Position numbers and translations under genes: made by a program
Notes under the pieces: model-generated
What the model was told of the DNA's origin: nothing
What the model saw: the letters and a program-made list of their open reading frames with translations, nothing else
Database searches by the model: none
Assembly: GCA_009778595.1 (NCBI GenBank)
Contig: WRJI01000020.1
Coordinates: 1 to 34,428, forward strand
DNA from: Peptococcaceae bacterium
GTDB lineage: Bacteria; Bacillota; Desulfitobacteriia; Desulfitobacteriales; Syntrophobotulaceae
DNA: 34,428 nucleotides
Direction of reading: 5' to 3'
In this document: positions 1 through 8,276 of the stretch, one piece after another
Numbering within the stretch: the stretch's first letter is position 1
How the letters are laid out: the number at the start of each line of letters is the position of its first letter

Positions 1-15
1 CCTTAGTCGCTTAGT

Positions 16-112
16 CGCTTAGGTTGCAACAACATTAATAAAAAACAAAAAAATCCACATTCTGAATCCTGAATCCTGAATACCGGATACTTGCGGTCGA
101 AGACCGCGTTAG
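16..112 (-). repeat. Dispersed ~97-bp repeat, copy 1
   Basis: Near-identical to 10138-10234 (opposite orientation) and 22907-23002, and largely to 23012-23100. Read on the minus strand it has a hairpin (GCGGTC-TTC-GACCGC, 93-107), then a run of 7-bp ATTCAGG/ATTCAGT-like units, a T-rich stretch, and a GTTGCAAC palindrome ending in CTAAGCG. It starts 2 bp after the stop codon of the minus-strand YyaL-type gene, so it forms that gene's 3' end. Three 8-bp TTAGTCGC-like units (about 3-22) lead into it. The hairpin followed by T-rich sequence could act as a weak terminator or 3'-end stabiliser; that is inference. Confidence 0.85.
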
Positions 113-114
113 CT

Positions 115-2460
115 TCAAAGGAGTTTGAATAAGGCTTCCTTTTCTGTGATTGGCATGGAGCATTGCTGGTTTCGACAGACATAGGCGGAGGTTTTGTCTG
201 CCAGGGACTCGTAGTCGCTGGTGTAGGGAGCGAGCTCAGACATTTCTTCGTGACCGGGGCCGCAGAGGGCGATAACGGTAAAGGGCATGAACTCTTTATG
301 GAGTTCTGACGCCATGGAGATGCTGCCGGCTTGAGCCCGATCCGCTTCGACAACAACGATTTCAGTGCCGCCGTCTTCCAGCCAGAGGGCAGTTTCGGCC
401 AAAGCGACGGTGGCAGAGGCGAAAGAAGCCGGAACCTCCTGTTCGGCAGCGTTGAAGATGCCGTGGACGTATTCTTCCCAACGGGTTTCGCCGGTCAGGC
501 GAGACAGTTGTATGAAGGATCTGGCGGCGACAGCGTTGCCGGAAGGCAGGGCACCGTCCCAGAAGTTTTTGCTGCGGATAATGACATCGTCAACATCGTG
601 AGCCGACAAATAGAGACCACCGGATTTGCTGTCCCAGAAAAGCTCTATGGCTGTGTTGGCAAGCTCCAACGCGCGGCGAAGCCAAACTTCTTCGAATGTC
701 GCCCGGTAGAGTTCAAGGTATCCGTCAATGAGATAGGCGTAATCGTCAGAGCAAGCCGGATGGGCGCTTTCCCCTTCGCAATATCGAGCCAACAAACGAC
801 CTGCGGGTGTGCGCAAGCGGTGCCAGACGAATGTGGCGGCTTGCCAGGCGATATCAACATAGGTTTTTTCCCGCATAAGACGGCCGGCCACAGCCAAGGC
901 AGCGATCATTAATCCGTTGCTTGAAGTAAGGATTTTGTGATCTCGCTGGGGTGCGATGCGGCGGGCGCGAACTGTACGAAGTTTTTCCAGCATGGGTTTC
1001 ACGGTCTGCCTCTGCGCCTCTGTGAGGGGTTTGCCAATGGTGTTCAGGATGATCTTGTCTTCATAGTTCCCTTTGGGGCTGATAGCGTACAGGCGGCTGA
1101 AGAGTGCAGCGTCTTCGGGACCCAGAATGTTGACAATCTCCTGGGCTGTCCACAAATAGTATTTCCCTTCGACGCCTTCGCTGTCGGCGTCCTGAGATGT
1201 GTAAAAAGCTCCTCCCGGGTCGCTCAGTTCCCAGAGAACATATTGGATGATATCCCGCGCCACGTCGTTGAACCATTGCGCTTTTTCCGGTTCGTCGTTC
1301 CTAAGAAAACTACCGGCTTCTGTGTATACACGGGCTAGGAGAGCGTTATCGTAGAGCATTTTTTCGAAATGGGGAACAAGCCAGACAGAATCTGTGGAGT
1401 AACGGGAAAAACCGCCGCCCACATGGTCATAGATGCCGCCGTTAACCATGGATTCCAAGGTTCGGACGAGCATTTCCCGGCCGGTATCGATTTCGCCGCC
1501 GCCGTTTTCTTGAGAAGTCCGCAACTGAATATAGCGCATCAGAAAAGATAGTTTGTGGGGTGTGGGAAACTTGGGTGCCGAACCAAAACCGCCATATTGT
1601 TCACTGTAGGAGTTGACCAAGGATTGATAAGCGTTGCGGGCTATTTGACTGAACGGCGCGCTGGTGGTGTAAGCACGAGAGAACAAACCCCTTATTTCTT
1701 GATCGACAGAGGCCTGACTGCCGGAGGCCTTGTAGACGGCTGCCTGTTTGGGGGACGTCTGGCTGGCGGTTGCCTGGTTAGAGGACGTCTGGCTGGCGGC
1801 TGCCTGGTTGGAGGATGTCTGGCTGTTGGCTGCCTGTTTGGAGGATGTCTGGCTGTTGGCTGCCTGTTTGGAGGACGTCTGGCTGGCGGCTGTCTGGTTG
1901 GGGGACTGGCCGCTGTCCCTGGTGGGGGAGAGGTTCTCTATATAGTCGATGACGATGGAAGCCTGCTTCTCTAAGAGGGGTCGCTGATTATGCCACATGC
2001 CGGCCAATTCCACGATGAGGCTGGCAAATCCGGGCATATTGTTGTGGTCGTTTTTTGGAAAATAGCTGCCGGCAAAAAAAGGCCGCAGGTCGGGAAAAAG
2101 AAAGAGGGACAGGGGCCAACCGCCTTGACCCGTCATAGTTGTGCAGACAGTCATGTAGAGATGGTCCACATCGGGGCGTTCTTCACGATCGATTTTGACA
2201 CTGACAAAAGATTCGTTGAGCAAGCGGGCAATCTCGTCGTCCGCAAAGGATTCTTTCTCCATAACATGGCACCAATGGCAAGCGGAATACCCGATTGAGA
2301 GAAATATTGGTTTGTCCTCGGTTCGCGCTTTGTCAAAAGCTTCTTTGCCCCAAGGGAACCAGTCTACCGGGTTGTAGGCATGTTGGCGGAGATAGGGGGA
2401 CTTTTCCTGCAAGAGTCTGTTGGGTGTTTGTGTGTTTGTGTCCGAAACTTGGTTGGCCAT
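115..2460 (-). CDS. YyaL/SPATA20-type thioredoxin-domain protein (DUF255) with an internal minisatellite
   Basis: The N-terminal thioredoxin-like domain (about residues 15-165) carries the family hallmark CHWCHVME with C61-x-x-C64 after PVDWFPWG. The rest (about 255-781) reads like the alpha/alpha-barrel, glycosidase-like part of the YyaL/SPATA20 family, with [24 protein letters not shown] and HFEKMLYDN. The biochemical role of this family is not settled; a redox or sugar-related function is only suggested by the folds. At 781 aa it is longer than the roughly 690 aa usual for the family. The excess is largely a Ser/Gln/Thr/Ala-rich linker at about residues 182-242, made of 10-residue units such as [10 protein letters not shown]. 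The start is fixed by GAGGAGGG 7 bp upstream. The gene ends against a copy of the dispersed repeat. Confidence 0.93.
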   Translation of the reverse strand: MANQVSDTNTQTPNRLLQEKSPYLRQHAYNPVDWFPWGKEAFDKARTEDKPIFLSIGYSACHWCHVMEKESFADDEIARLLNESFVSVKIDREERPDVDHLYMTVCTTMTGQGGWPLSLFLFPDLRPFFAGSYFPKNDHNNMPGFASLIVELAGMWHNQRPLLEKQASIVIDYIENLSPTRDSGQSPNQTAASQTSSKQAANSQTSSKQAANSQTSSNQAAASQTSSNQATASQTSPKQAAVYKASGSQASVDQEIRGLFSRAYTTSAPFSQIARNAYQSLVNSYSEQYGGFGSAPKFPTPHKLSFLMRYIQLRTSQENGGGEIDTGREMLVRTLESMVNGGIYDHVGGGFSRYSTDSVWLVPHFEKMLYDNALLARVYTEAGSFLRNDEPEKAQWFNDVARDIIQYVLWELSDPGGAFYTSQDADSEGVEGKYYLWTAQEIVNILGPEDAALFSRLYAISPKGNYEDKIILNTIGKPLTEAQRQTVKPMLEKLRTVRARRIAPQRDHKILTSSNGLMIAALAVAGRLMREKTYVDIAWQAATFVWHRLRTPAGRLLARYCEGESAHPACSDDYAYLIDGYLELYRATFEEVWLRRALELANTAIELFWDSKSGGLYLSAHDVDDVIIRSKNFWDGALPSGNAVAARSFIQLSRLTGETRWEEYVHGIFNAAEQEVPASFASATVALAETALWLEDGGTEIVVVEADRAQAGSISMASELHKEFMPFTVIALCGPGHEEMSELAPYTSDYESLADKTSAYVCRNQQCSMPITEKEALFKLL
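1741..1920 (-). repeat. 30-bp coding minisatellite inside the YyaL-type gene
   Basis: Five successive 30-bp units (1741-1770, 1771-1800, 1801-1830, 1831-1860, 1861-1890) and a decayed sixth differ by only a few bases each. The unit is a multiple of three, so copy-number change keeps the frame. It encodes (N/A)SQTSS(K/N)QAA on the minus strand, a flexible linker between the thioredoxin-like domain and the C-terminal barrel. Confidence 0.9.
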
Positions 2461-2524
2461 AGGTTTCCCTCCTCAATTCGCGTGTCTACCGATTTTAGCC
2501 TCCCCTTGCGTTGGCATATTATTC

Positions 2525-2552
2525 TTGATTTGTTGTCTCTTAATGGTATAAT
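2525..2552 (+). promoter_or_regulatory. Candidate promoter of the polysaccharide deacetylase gene
   Basis: TTGATT (2525-2530) and a perfect TATAAT (2547-2552) are separated by 16 bp. The expected start of transcription lies almost on the ribosome binding site AAAGGAG (2559-2565), which would give a very short leader before ATG 2573. The -10 is convincing; the short leader lowers confidence. Confidence 0.45.
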
Positions 2553-2572
2553 TATCTTAAAGGAGAAAGGCA

Positions 2573-3619
2573 ATGGAGAACAGGGTTCTGGCTGTGTCTA
2601 AAGATATTATAAAACGAATTATTACAAATAGAAAAAGCGTTGTTGTCATGGCTGTGATTTTGGTTGCCATCTGTTTAGCGGCTGTGTCCGGTGCCGGATA
2701 TAGCGATGCGGTTGTTCCTGTTACGGGTTTGTTACCGGATATAACGGTTGCGGATGTGATGTCGCCGGAGATTATCGGGCTGATGGATCTGGATCTGTTC
2801 ATTGGGGAGCCCTTCGATTTTAGCGGCGGAGTCTTGGTGATTGACGATACCGATGAAGATCCTGTTCTGGAGATTGACGCCGATTCGGTTGATTTCTACA
2901 CAGCCGGGGTTTATGAAGTTGTCTATCGCGCCTGGGATCAAAGCGGTAATAGAACAGAAAAGATCATTATGGTTACGATCAGACCAAAGTCGGCAACCGA
3001 TTCGGATAAAATAATCTATCTGACGTTTGACGACGGACCCTCTGCCCGGACCCTTGAGATGCTGGAGGTTCTGGCGGCGTATCAAGTCAAGGCGACTTTT
3101 TTTGTGTCAGGTCTTCATAACAGGGATGATCTGTTTAAAGATATTGTTGATCAGGGTCATGCTATCGGGCTGCACACGAATACGCATAATTACGCGGAGA
3201 TCTATGCCAATGAAGAGGCGTTCTTCGCTGATTTAAACGCCATTGGAAAAAGAGTGGAAGATGTGGTGGGTTTTCGGCCGACGATCATGCGATTCCCCGG
3301 AGGATCCAGCAACGGTATCAGCGCGAGCTACAATGTGGGGATTATGAGCCGGTTGAGCGAACTCGTGCACAATCATGGGTACAAGTATTATGATTGGACC
3401 ACTTCTGTGGCGGATACCGCCATTAATGTCACCGTGGAAACAGAAATCGGTGTTCTCGAGAATTGTTCGGCGGATGTGATTTGTCTGTTAGGCCATGAAG
3501 AAAAAGCGGTTACGGTTGAAGCGATGAAGACGATTATTCCTATGATGATCGAGCGGGGGTATCAATTCAAGGTGATTGAGGCGGTTACACCGGAATTTCA
3601 TCATCGGATCACGAATTGA
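2573..3619 (+). CDS. Membrane-anchored polysaccharide deacetylase (NodB domain, CE4 type)
   Basis: Predicted to deacetylate a cell-surface polysaccharide such as peptidoglycan or another N-acetylated glycan outside the membrane. A cytoplasmic tail and one membrane segment (about 21-44) are followed by a small beta domain ending VYEVVYRAWDQSGNRTEK (about 75-137), of the Ig-like DUF5011 kind. The NodB domain (about 145-340) has motif 1 TFDDGP (151-156), motif 2 H201-TNT-H205, motif 3 RFPGGSSN (240-247) and motif 4 DWT (274-276). The last motif, normally LLHD-like, reads LLGHEEK (305-311), so the usual His is displaced by one position. The start is supported by AAAGGAG 7 bp upstream. It is divergent from the YyaL-type gene and probably has its own promoter. 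Confidence 0.9.
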   Translation: MENRVLAVSKDIIKRIITNRKSVVVMAVILVAICLAAVSGAGYSDAVVPVTGLLPDITVADVMSPEIIGLMDLDLFIGEPFDFSGGVLVIDDTDEDPVLEIDADSVDFYTAGVYEVVYRAWDQSGNRTEKIIMVTIRPKSATDSDKIIYLTFDDGPSARTLEMLEVLAAYQVKATFFVSGLHNRDDLFKDIVDQGHAIGLHTNTHNYAEIYANEEAFFADLNAIGKRVEDVVGFRPTIMRFPGGSSNGISASYNVGIMSRLSELVHNHGYKYYDWTTSVADTAINVTVETEIGVLENCSADVICLLGHEEKAVTVEAMKTIIPMMIERGYQFKVIEAVTPEFHHRITN

Positions 3620-3637
3620 GCAATTGAGCAAATTGAG
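3614..3637 (+). repeat. Three 8-bp tandem units (AATTGAGC-like)
   Basis: AATTGAGC, AATTGAGC and AAATTGAG lie end to end and include the stop codon of the deacetylase gene. Probably slippage. Confidence 0.6.
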
Positions 3638-3666
3638 TTATGGTAGGCTCTGTAACGTGGGCAATC

Positions 3667-3696
3667 TTGCGGTAACAAGCCGTTCTGTGTTATAAT
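3667..3696 (+). promoter_or_regulatory. Candidate promoter of the SGNH-like hydrolase gene
   Basis: TTGCGG (3667-3672) and TATAAT (3691-3696) are separated by 18 bp, placing the start of transcription near 3703, a few bases before ATG 3717. Confidence 0.55.
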
Positions 3697-3716
3697 ACCC
3701 TTATAAAGAGAGTTGA

Positions 3717-4679
3717 ATGAGGGTGATTATAGTAAGCAGTGTTCAGGATGTCAAACGGCGTGGAATGATGTACTTATGGGTTGTTGTTATTATTGGAATG
3801 CTTGTACTGGCCGGTGGGTTTGTGATTCTTTCAATTCATAACGGCAAGAGTTATGCTGAGGATATAAGCCTATACGATGAGACTTATCAACCTGGGCGCG
3901 TTGTTGATCATCGGGATGTTATGTTCATTGAGGAGTACTTGCATCATCATCCTGAGGTTGTACAGGGGATTGCAGAAACAAGCTGGTTTTTTGCTCATGG
4001 GTCATTGGGGGTAAATATTTTAGATGGTATGGAGGCATTACACAAGGAAAATCCAGAACTCTATCCTTTGGTGGTTCGGGTGATCAGTCCTTCGGTTGCC
4101 TCTAAGAAACCGGCTGATGTGGTGCCTGGTACGATCTATGCTGTGAATCGCGGCAATCCGGATGAAAGTGCCAAAAGGGAGTTGTTTGAAACATTCACGG
4201 AAAAAGGCTGGGGTCGGCAGGTGACGGCTGTTATGAACAAACTCAGTTATACAGACAGAAGTGATATCGATGCCAAGTTGGATTGGGACGAAAATATCCG
4301 GAAAGCAAATGATGTGGCTGAGTATTATCGCTATACAATGGTGAAAATACAATTAGCGAATCCCGAGCTTAAGGTTGTCTCAACAACGATGCCTTTGACA
4401 GCTAGAGAAGTGCCGGCAAATTTTATGCGATACGCCTTCAACCAGGAACTAAGGAGGATTTGTGGGGAGATGGATACATTCCTTCTGGACATTGCTGATG
4501 TGGAAAGCTGTTTTCCTGACGGAACGCCAAACAGGGATGTCCACAATCCTTCCGGGGTGATGGCTGAACAGTTGGTTGAGTTGTATTCGACGGATGGCGG
4601 CCATATGAACAGTGACGGGAAACGCCGATTGGCGAAGGCTTGGTATGCTATGGCGGCGTCAATCACATTGAACGACTAA
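3717..4679 (+). CDS. Membrane-anchored SGNH/GDSL-like hydrolase, putative
   Basis: A single membrane segment (about 19-40) precedes an extracytoplasmic domain. WFFAHGSLGVNILDG (90-104) resembles the first block of a group of SGNH-fold esterase-like proteins whose nucleophile lies in an FxHxSxG motif, making S96 the candidate nucleophile. Near the C-terminus DGGHMNSDGKRRLAKAWY supplies a D293-x-x-H296 pair like block V of SGNH hydrolases. The substrate is unknown; an acylated surface glycan would fit the deacetylase next door. ATG 3717 has only a weak Shine-Dalgarno (AAGAGAG); an in-frame ATG near the membrane segment (about 3765) is an alternative start. The assignment rests on these short blocks, so only the fold class is proposed. 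Confidence 0.6.
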   Translation: MRVIIVSSVQDVKRRGMMYLWVVVIIGMLVLAGGFVILSIHNGKSYAEDISLYDETYQPGRVVDHRDVMFIEEYLHHHPEVVQGIAETSWFFAHGSLGVNILDGMEALHKENPELYPLVVRVISPSVASKKPADVVPGTIYAVNRGNPDESAKRELFETFTEKGWGRQVTAVMNKLSYTDRSDIDAKLDWDENIRKANDVAEYYRYTMVKIQLANPELKVVSTTMPLTAREVPANFMRYAFNQELRRICGEMDTFLLDIADVESCFPDGTPNRDVHNPSGVMAEQLVELYSTDGGHMNSDGKRRLAKAWYAMAASITLND

Positions 4680-4693
4680 GTAGGATGGTGATC

Positions 4694-5848
4694 ATGGATA
4701 CTCGCTCTTATAAAGGCACTTCAGATCATGTTTCTTTGCTGGGGTTTGGATGCATGAGATTGCCTACAATTGATGATAACCCGAAATTCATTGATATGGA
4801 TAAAGCTCTGGAAATGGTGGATTATGCTTTGGAGCAAGGGGTTAATTATTTTGATACGGCTTATCCATATCATATGGGGGCTTCCGAGAGTTTTGTCGGC
4901 GAAGCTTTAAGCAGGTATCCCCGTGAGAGCTATCATTTGGCGACTAAGATGCCGATTTTTGCTTTGAGACATCAAGAGGAAGTCGAACGGATTTTTCTGA
5001 AACAATTGGAGAACTGTCGAACGGACTATTTTGATTTTTATATGTTGCATAGCGTTAATGAAGAAATGTTTGAGGTGGCGGAAAAATATGCCGTGTATGA
5101 GTTTTTGAAGCAGAAGCAGGAGGAGGGGGTCATCCGACGGTTGGGGTTCTCCTATCATGGAGGGACGGAGCTGCTGGGACGGTTGGTGGAGCGTTATCCT
5201 TTTGATTTCGCACAGCTTCAAATTAATTATGTGGATTGGGATCTTCAGAATGCCGGACATCATTATGAGATCGTGACCGCGAAAGGGATTCCGGTTATTG
5301 TTATGGAACCGGTGAGGGGCGGGGCCTTGGCGACGTTAACCGAGTCGGCTCGCGAGATTTTCCGGGCCGCGGATGCGGGGGCCAGCCCGGCATCTTGGGC
5401 GTTACGATATTGTGCTTCGTTGCCGAATGTGTTCTGCATTCTTAGCGGGATGACGACATTAGAGCAGCTTAAGGACAATGTGGCGACTCTGAGCGGGTTT
5501 AAGCCTTTGTCGGAAGCGGAGTATGATGTCATTAATAGAGCTCTTGTCGCCTACAGATCAGCGGGTGTTGTGCCCTGCACCGCCTGCGGGTATTGTATGG
5601 ATTGTCCGTCGGGGGTGGATATTCCGCGGGTTTTTGGGTTATTTAACGAATGGCGTGCCACCGGCAATAATACGGAATATTCTATTGGCGTAGAGCAACT
5701 GGGGGAGGAAAAGAATGCCGGACGTTGCACGGCGTGCGGTGTATGTGTTGATCTTTGCCCTCAAGGGATTAATATTCCGGAATGGATGCAAGAGATCGAG
5801 TACAGCATCACGGACCACTTGATCAAAAATGTGTTGTTGAAGAAATAA
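4694..5848 (+). CDS. Aldo/keto reductase fused to a C-terminal 4Fe-4S ferredoxin-like domain
   Basis: Predicted cytoplasmic oxidoreductase of the AKR superfamily, of the group common in anaerobes that carries iron-sulfur clusters. The barrel begins LLGFGCMRLP; NYFDTAYPYHMG holds the catalytic Asp and Tyr (D54, Y57 or Y59) and LATKMP the Lys (K85), followed by DFYMLHSVN. The C-terminal part has two cysteine clusters, CTACGYCMDCP (about residue 295) and CTACGVCVDLCP (about 347), the second in canonical C-x2-C-x2-C-x3-C-P form. ATG 4694 is preferred because AGGA lies 8 bp upstream; ATG 4685 in the same frame has no usable ribosome binding site. The gene follows the SGNH-like gene by 14 bp, so co-transcription is likely. 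The physiological substrate cannot be read from the sequence. Confidence 0.9.
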   Translation: MDTRSYKGTSDHVSLLGFGCMRLPTIDDNPKFIDMDKALEMVDYALEQGVNYFDTAYPYHMGASESFVGEALSRYPRESYHLATKMPIFALRHQEEVERIFLKQLENCRTDYFDFYMLHSVNEEMFEVAEKYAVYEFLKQKQEEGVIRRLGFSYHGGTELLGRLVERYPFDFAQLQINYVDWDLQNAGHHYEIVTAKGIPVIVMEPVRGGALATLTESAREIFRAADAGASPASWALRYCASLPNVFCILSGMTTLEQLKDNVATLSGFKPLSEAEYDVINRALVAYRSAGVVPCTACGYCMDCPSGVDIPRVFGLFNEWRATGNNTEYSIGVEQLGEEKNAGRCTACGVCVDLCPQGINIPEWMQEIEYSITDHLIKNVLLKK

Positions 5849-5854
5849 AGGCTT

Positions 5855-6190
5855 CTATTTCATGAGCAGTTCAACGGCGCGATTGAGTTCTTCCAAGGAT
5901 TCTTTGAGGGTTTCCCGGTCGCCGGTATTTATCGCGTCAATAATGCAGTGGTCCAGGTGGTCTTTGAGGATGACTTCGCAGGTTTTGTTGATGGCAGAGC
6001 GGACAGCGGCGAGTTGAATCAGCACTTCCGAACAGTCGCGCCCTTGTTCGACCATATTGCGTACAGCGTTAAGATGCCCGATGGCGCGGGCGAGGCGGTT
6101 GAGCACGGTTTTGGTGTTTGTGTGGGCGTGGCTGTGATCACGGATGTGGTCTTTGTTGTGGTCGTGGTGGCTATGTTCATGTTTGCTCAC
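5855..6190 (-). CDS. CsoR/RcnR-family metal-sensing repressor with a His-rich N-terminus
   Basis: A small all-helical DUF156 repressor expected to bind DNA when metal-free and release it on metal binding. C53, H78 and C82 have exactly the 25- and 4-residue spacings of the CsoR Cys-His-Cys site. H81 is an extra potential ligand. The first 25 residues are very rich in His (HEHSHHDH, DHSHAH), a feature associated with Ni/Co sensing members such as InrS and RcnR and with metal buffering. Its divergent position beside cbiMQO makes nickel or cobalt the likely effector, though copper cannot be excluded. The start is GTG 6190 with GAGGG 9 bp upstream. It converges on the AKR gene with a 6-bp gap. Confidence 0.88.
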   Translation of the reverse strand: MSKHEHSHHDHNKDHIRDHSHAHTNTKTVLNRLARAIGHLNAVRNMVEQGRDCSEVLIQLAAVRSAINKTCEVILKDHLDHCIIDAINTGDRETLKESLEELNRAVELLMK

Positions 6191-6220
6191 GTTTTATACC
6201 CTCGCGGTTTATTTTTCTCC

Positions 6221-6250
6221 ATTATAGTCCTTTGCGGATGAGGAACGCAA
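6221..6250 (-). promoter_or_regulatory. Candidate promoter of the CsoR-family gene
   Basis: On the minus strand TTGCGT (6245-6250) is followed after 18 bp by TATAAT (6221-6226). The start of transcription would be near 6214, 24 bp before the GTG start. Confidence 0.5.
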
Positions 6251-6329
6251 ATAGAAGCTTCCTGCTACAGGGATCGTATAAAGTCAGATGGTTGGGAAAA
6301 AGTAAAAAAATGTTTGGAATTTGTCTGGA

Positions 6330-6358
6330 AATATCCCCCCACCGGGCTTACGGATATT
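6330..6358. promoter_or_regulatory. Candidate metal-sensor operator beside the cbiM promoter
   Basis: AATATCC (6330-6336) and GGATATT (6352-6358) form a perfect 7-bp inverted repeat around a C-rich stretch beginning with six C residues (6335-6340). A G/C tract flanked by inverted A/T-rich arms is the known pattern of RcnR/CsoR-type operators. The right arm overlaps the probable -35 region of cbiM, so binding could block transcription. Assignment to the neighbouring sensor is inference. Confidence 0.45.
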
Positions 6359-6375
6359 TTTTTTGTTTGTATAAT
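6348..6375 (+). promoter_or_regulatory. Candidate promoter of cbiMQO
   Basis: A perfect TATAAT lies at 6370-6375. The best -35 at suitable distance is the poor TTACGG (6348-6353, 16-bp spacer), inside the inverted repeat described at this site. The weak -35 fits a regulated promoter. Confidence 0.45.
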
Positions 6376-6435
6376 TAGAAGAGGGTAGCTTAGTGTTGCG
6401 GGAAAGAGTACTTATTGAGGGGGTTTGAATCAACT

Positions 6436-7509
6436 ATGCATATGGCTGACGCGCTACTTTCACCTGCGGTGGGTTTGACCATGGGGGCGGTGAGTGTGGC
6501 GGCAATCAAAGTGTCGGTGTCGAAAGTCAGAAAGAGTGAGTTGAGCGAGAAGATGGTTCCCATTATGGGTGTGGCAGGGGCGATGGTGTTTGCCGGACAG
6601 ATGATCAACTTCGCGATACCGGCGACGGGGTCTTCGGGACATATTGGAGGCGGAATAATGCTGGCGGGTTTGTTGGGAGGTGTACCGGCTTTTCTGTCTA
6701 TAACGGCTGTACTTATTATTCAGTGCCTCTTCTTTGCCGATGGCGGTTTGTTGGCGCTTGGGTGCAATATTTTCAATATGGGGGTCGTGCCGTGCCTTAT
6801 CATCTACCCGTTGGTTTTTAAACCTTTGCTCTCGAAAGGTATTGACTTGAAACGGCTGTCGGCGGCGTCGATAGCATCAGCGGTGATTGGGCTGGAGTTG
6901 GGGGCTTTTTGTGTGGTGTTGCAAACGGTGGCATCGGGTATTACGGTGTTGCCTTTTGGAACCTTTATGGGGCTCATGCTGCCGATTCATTTGGTTATCG
7001 GGCTTGTTGAGGGTTTTGTGACAGCGGCAGTGTTGTGTTTCATATATAAGATGCGTCCGGAGATTCTCCATGCAGCCCATCACAATACGCCTTATTTCGG
7101 ATCGCAAAATCTTGCTCCGGCGAAGGATGGCCCTGCTCAGGGAGGGGGGGGGTCAACGAAGAGAGTTGTTGTGATTCTTGCTGTGGTGACGGTTTTGGTG
7201 GGGGGCGGATTGTCTCTGTTTGCTTCCACGCATCCGGATGGGTTGGAATGGGCTATCGGGAAGACGACGGAACAAGCTTTCGGTGTTGAGACAGGGCTGG
7301 AAACGGATGGATCTTTCTATGAAAGCGTGGCGGGGGTGCAGAACAGTACCGCTTTTATGCCGGATTACGCTTTCGCTTCTGATCCGGAGAACGTGGGGGG
7401 GACTTCTGTGGCCGGTCTCGTTGGGGCGGGAATAACTTTTGTTTTGGCGGCGGCGACAGGGCTCGTTATCGCCAAAGTGAAGAAGAGAAAAAGCAAATGC
7501 CCGACATAA
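6436..7509 (+). CDS. cbiM: CbiM-type Co/Ni ECF importer substrate-binding membrane protein with fused PDGLE domain
   Basis: Membrane S-component of an energy-coupling-factor cobalt or nickel importer. It begins MHMADALLSP; in this family the mature N-terminus and His2 ligate the metal. This fixes the start at ATG 6436 rather than at an in-frame ATG 21 bp upstream, although GAGGGGG sits rather far (13 bp) from it. FAIPATGSSGHIGGGIM (59-75) is the conserved second metal-binding segment. After the CbiM core the protein continues through an extra membrane segment (about 239-258), STHPDGLEW (264-271) and a last membrane segment. This is the PDGLE/CbiN-like module, fused here instead of encoded separately. 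The stop overlaps the start of cbiQ. Whether Co or Ni is carried cannot be decided from the sequence. Confidence 0.93.
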   Translation: MHMADALLSPAVGLTMGAVSVAAIKVSVSKVRKSELSEKMVPIMGVAGAMVFAGQMINFAIPATGSSGHIGGGIMLAGLLGGVPAFLSITAVLIIQCLFFADGGLLALGCNIFNMGVVPCLIIYPLVFKPLLSKGIDLKRLSAASIASAVIGLELGAFCVVLQTVASGITVLPFGTFMGLMLPIHLVIGLVEGFVTAAVLCFIYKMRPEILHAAHHNTPYFGSQNLAPAKDGPAQGGGGSTKRVVVILAVVTVLVGGGLSLFASTHPDGLEWAIGKTTEQAFGVETGLETDGSFYESVAGVQNSTAFMPDYAFASDPENVGGTSVAGLVGAGITFVLAAATGLVIAKVKKRKSKCPT

Positions 7510-8276
7510 GTGCCCGTGTCCGCGAGCTACGATCCTTGGAAAATCTGGCGGCGGGACAGACAGTGATCCATCGGTTACATCCGTTGGCAAAACTGTTATC
7601 CGCTTTTGTATTTATTGTTTTCGTGGTTTCTTTTGGGCGGTATGAATTTGTAGGATTGGTGCCATATTTGTTCTATCCTTTTGTTTTGATGGCTATGGCG
7701 GATTTGCCCTATAAGGTGTTGTTAACCCGTGTTCTGGTGGCGGTTCCTTTCTGTTTGTTTGCAGGGGTGTCCAATGTCTTTTTCGACACAGGTGCGGCCT
7801 TTGCGGTTGGTGGGGTCGCTGTGAGTCTGGGGATGTTGTCATTAGCGACAATACTGCTGAAAATGTATTTGACGGTGATGGCGGCGTTGCTGCTTGTGGC
7901 GACGACACCTTTTACGGAATTGACGGCTCAGTTGCGGCGTCTTTTTGTGCCGGTGATTTTTGTCATGGTGTTTGAGATGACGTTTCGGTACATTGGGGTT
8001 TTGTTTGAAGAGGTATATTCGATGATGACGGCTTATCGGTTGCGGTCCGGCACCGGGAAAGCGTTGGATATGCGGCATATGGGGTCTTTCGTCGGGCAAC
8101 TGTTGCTGCGGGGGTTCGACCGGGCTGAGCGTGTTCATGGGGCTATGTGTTGTCGCGGCTATTCGCTGAAGCATAGTCCTCCCGCCCGGCATCGGTTTCG
8201 GGGGGCGGATGTGTTGGCGTTGGCGACGGTTTGTCTGCCGGTGGTGGGATTGCGGATCGTGGGGGTTTTACTATGA
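7497..8276 (+). CDS. cbiQ: CbiQ-type ECF transporter T component
   Basis: Polytopic membrane protein (259 aa) that couples the ATPase to CbiM in the Co/Ni ECF importer. It has the family opening around IHRLHPLAKLL, several hydrophobic segments between about 30 and 165, and the C-terminal coupling-helix region containing RGFDRAERVHGAMCCRGY with its Arg-Gly motifs. The start overlaps the last 13 bp of cbiM, and the stop overlaps the cbiO start as ATGA, so the three genes are translationally coupled. Confidence 0.9.
   Translation: MPDISARVRELRSLENLAAGQTVIHRLHPLAKLLSAFVFIVFVVSFGRYEFVGLVPYLFYPFVLMAMADLPYKVLLTRVLVAVPFCLFAGVSNVFFDTGAAFAVGGVAVSLGMLSLATILLKMYLTVMAALLLVATTPFTELTAQLRRLFVPVIFVMVFEMTFRYIGVLFEEVYSMMTAYRLRSGTGKALDMRHMGSFVGQLLLRGFDRAERVHGAMCCRGYSLKHSPPARHRFRGADVLALATVCLPVVGLRIVGVLL

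Noticed and set aside
3-356. 117-aa minus-strand frame at the window edge
   Set aside because: It reads through the dispersed repeat and overlaps the 3' end of the YyaL-type gene in another frame.
1741-1920. Regular 30-bp repeats as a CRISPR array
   Set aside because: Units are contiguous with no spacers and lie in frame in a conserved gene.
1555-1974. Long plus-strand frame with Gly/Leu-rich repeats opposite the YyaL-type gene
   Set aside because: It is the antisense reading of the 30-bp minisatellite; the minus-strand frame has the family motifs and a ribosome binding site.
6191-6435. Cobalamin or Ni/Co riboswitch upstream of cbiM
   Set aside because: No B12-box-like conserved blocks or clear multi-stem structure could be found; a protein operator explains the conserved-looking inverted repeat better.
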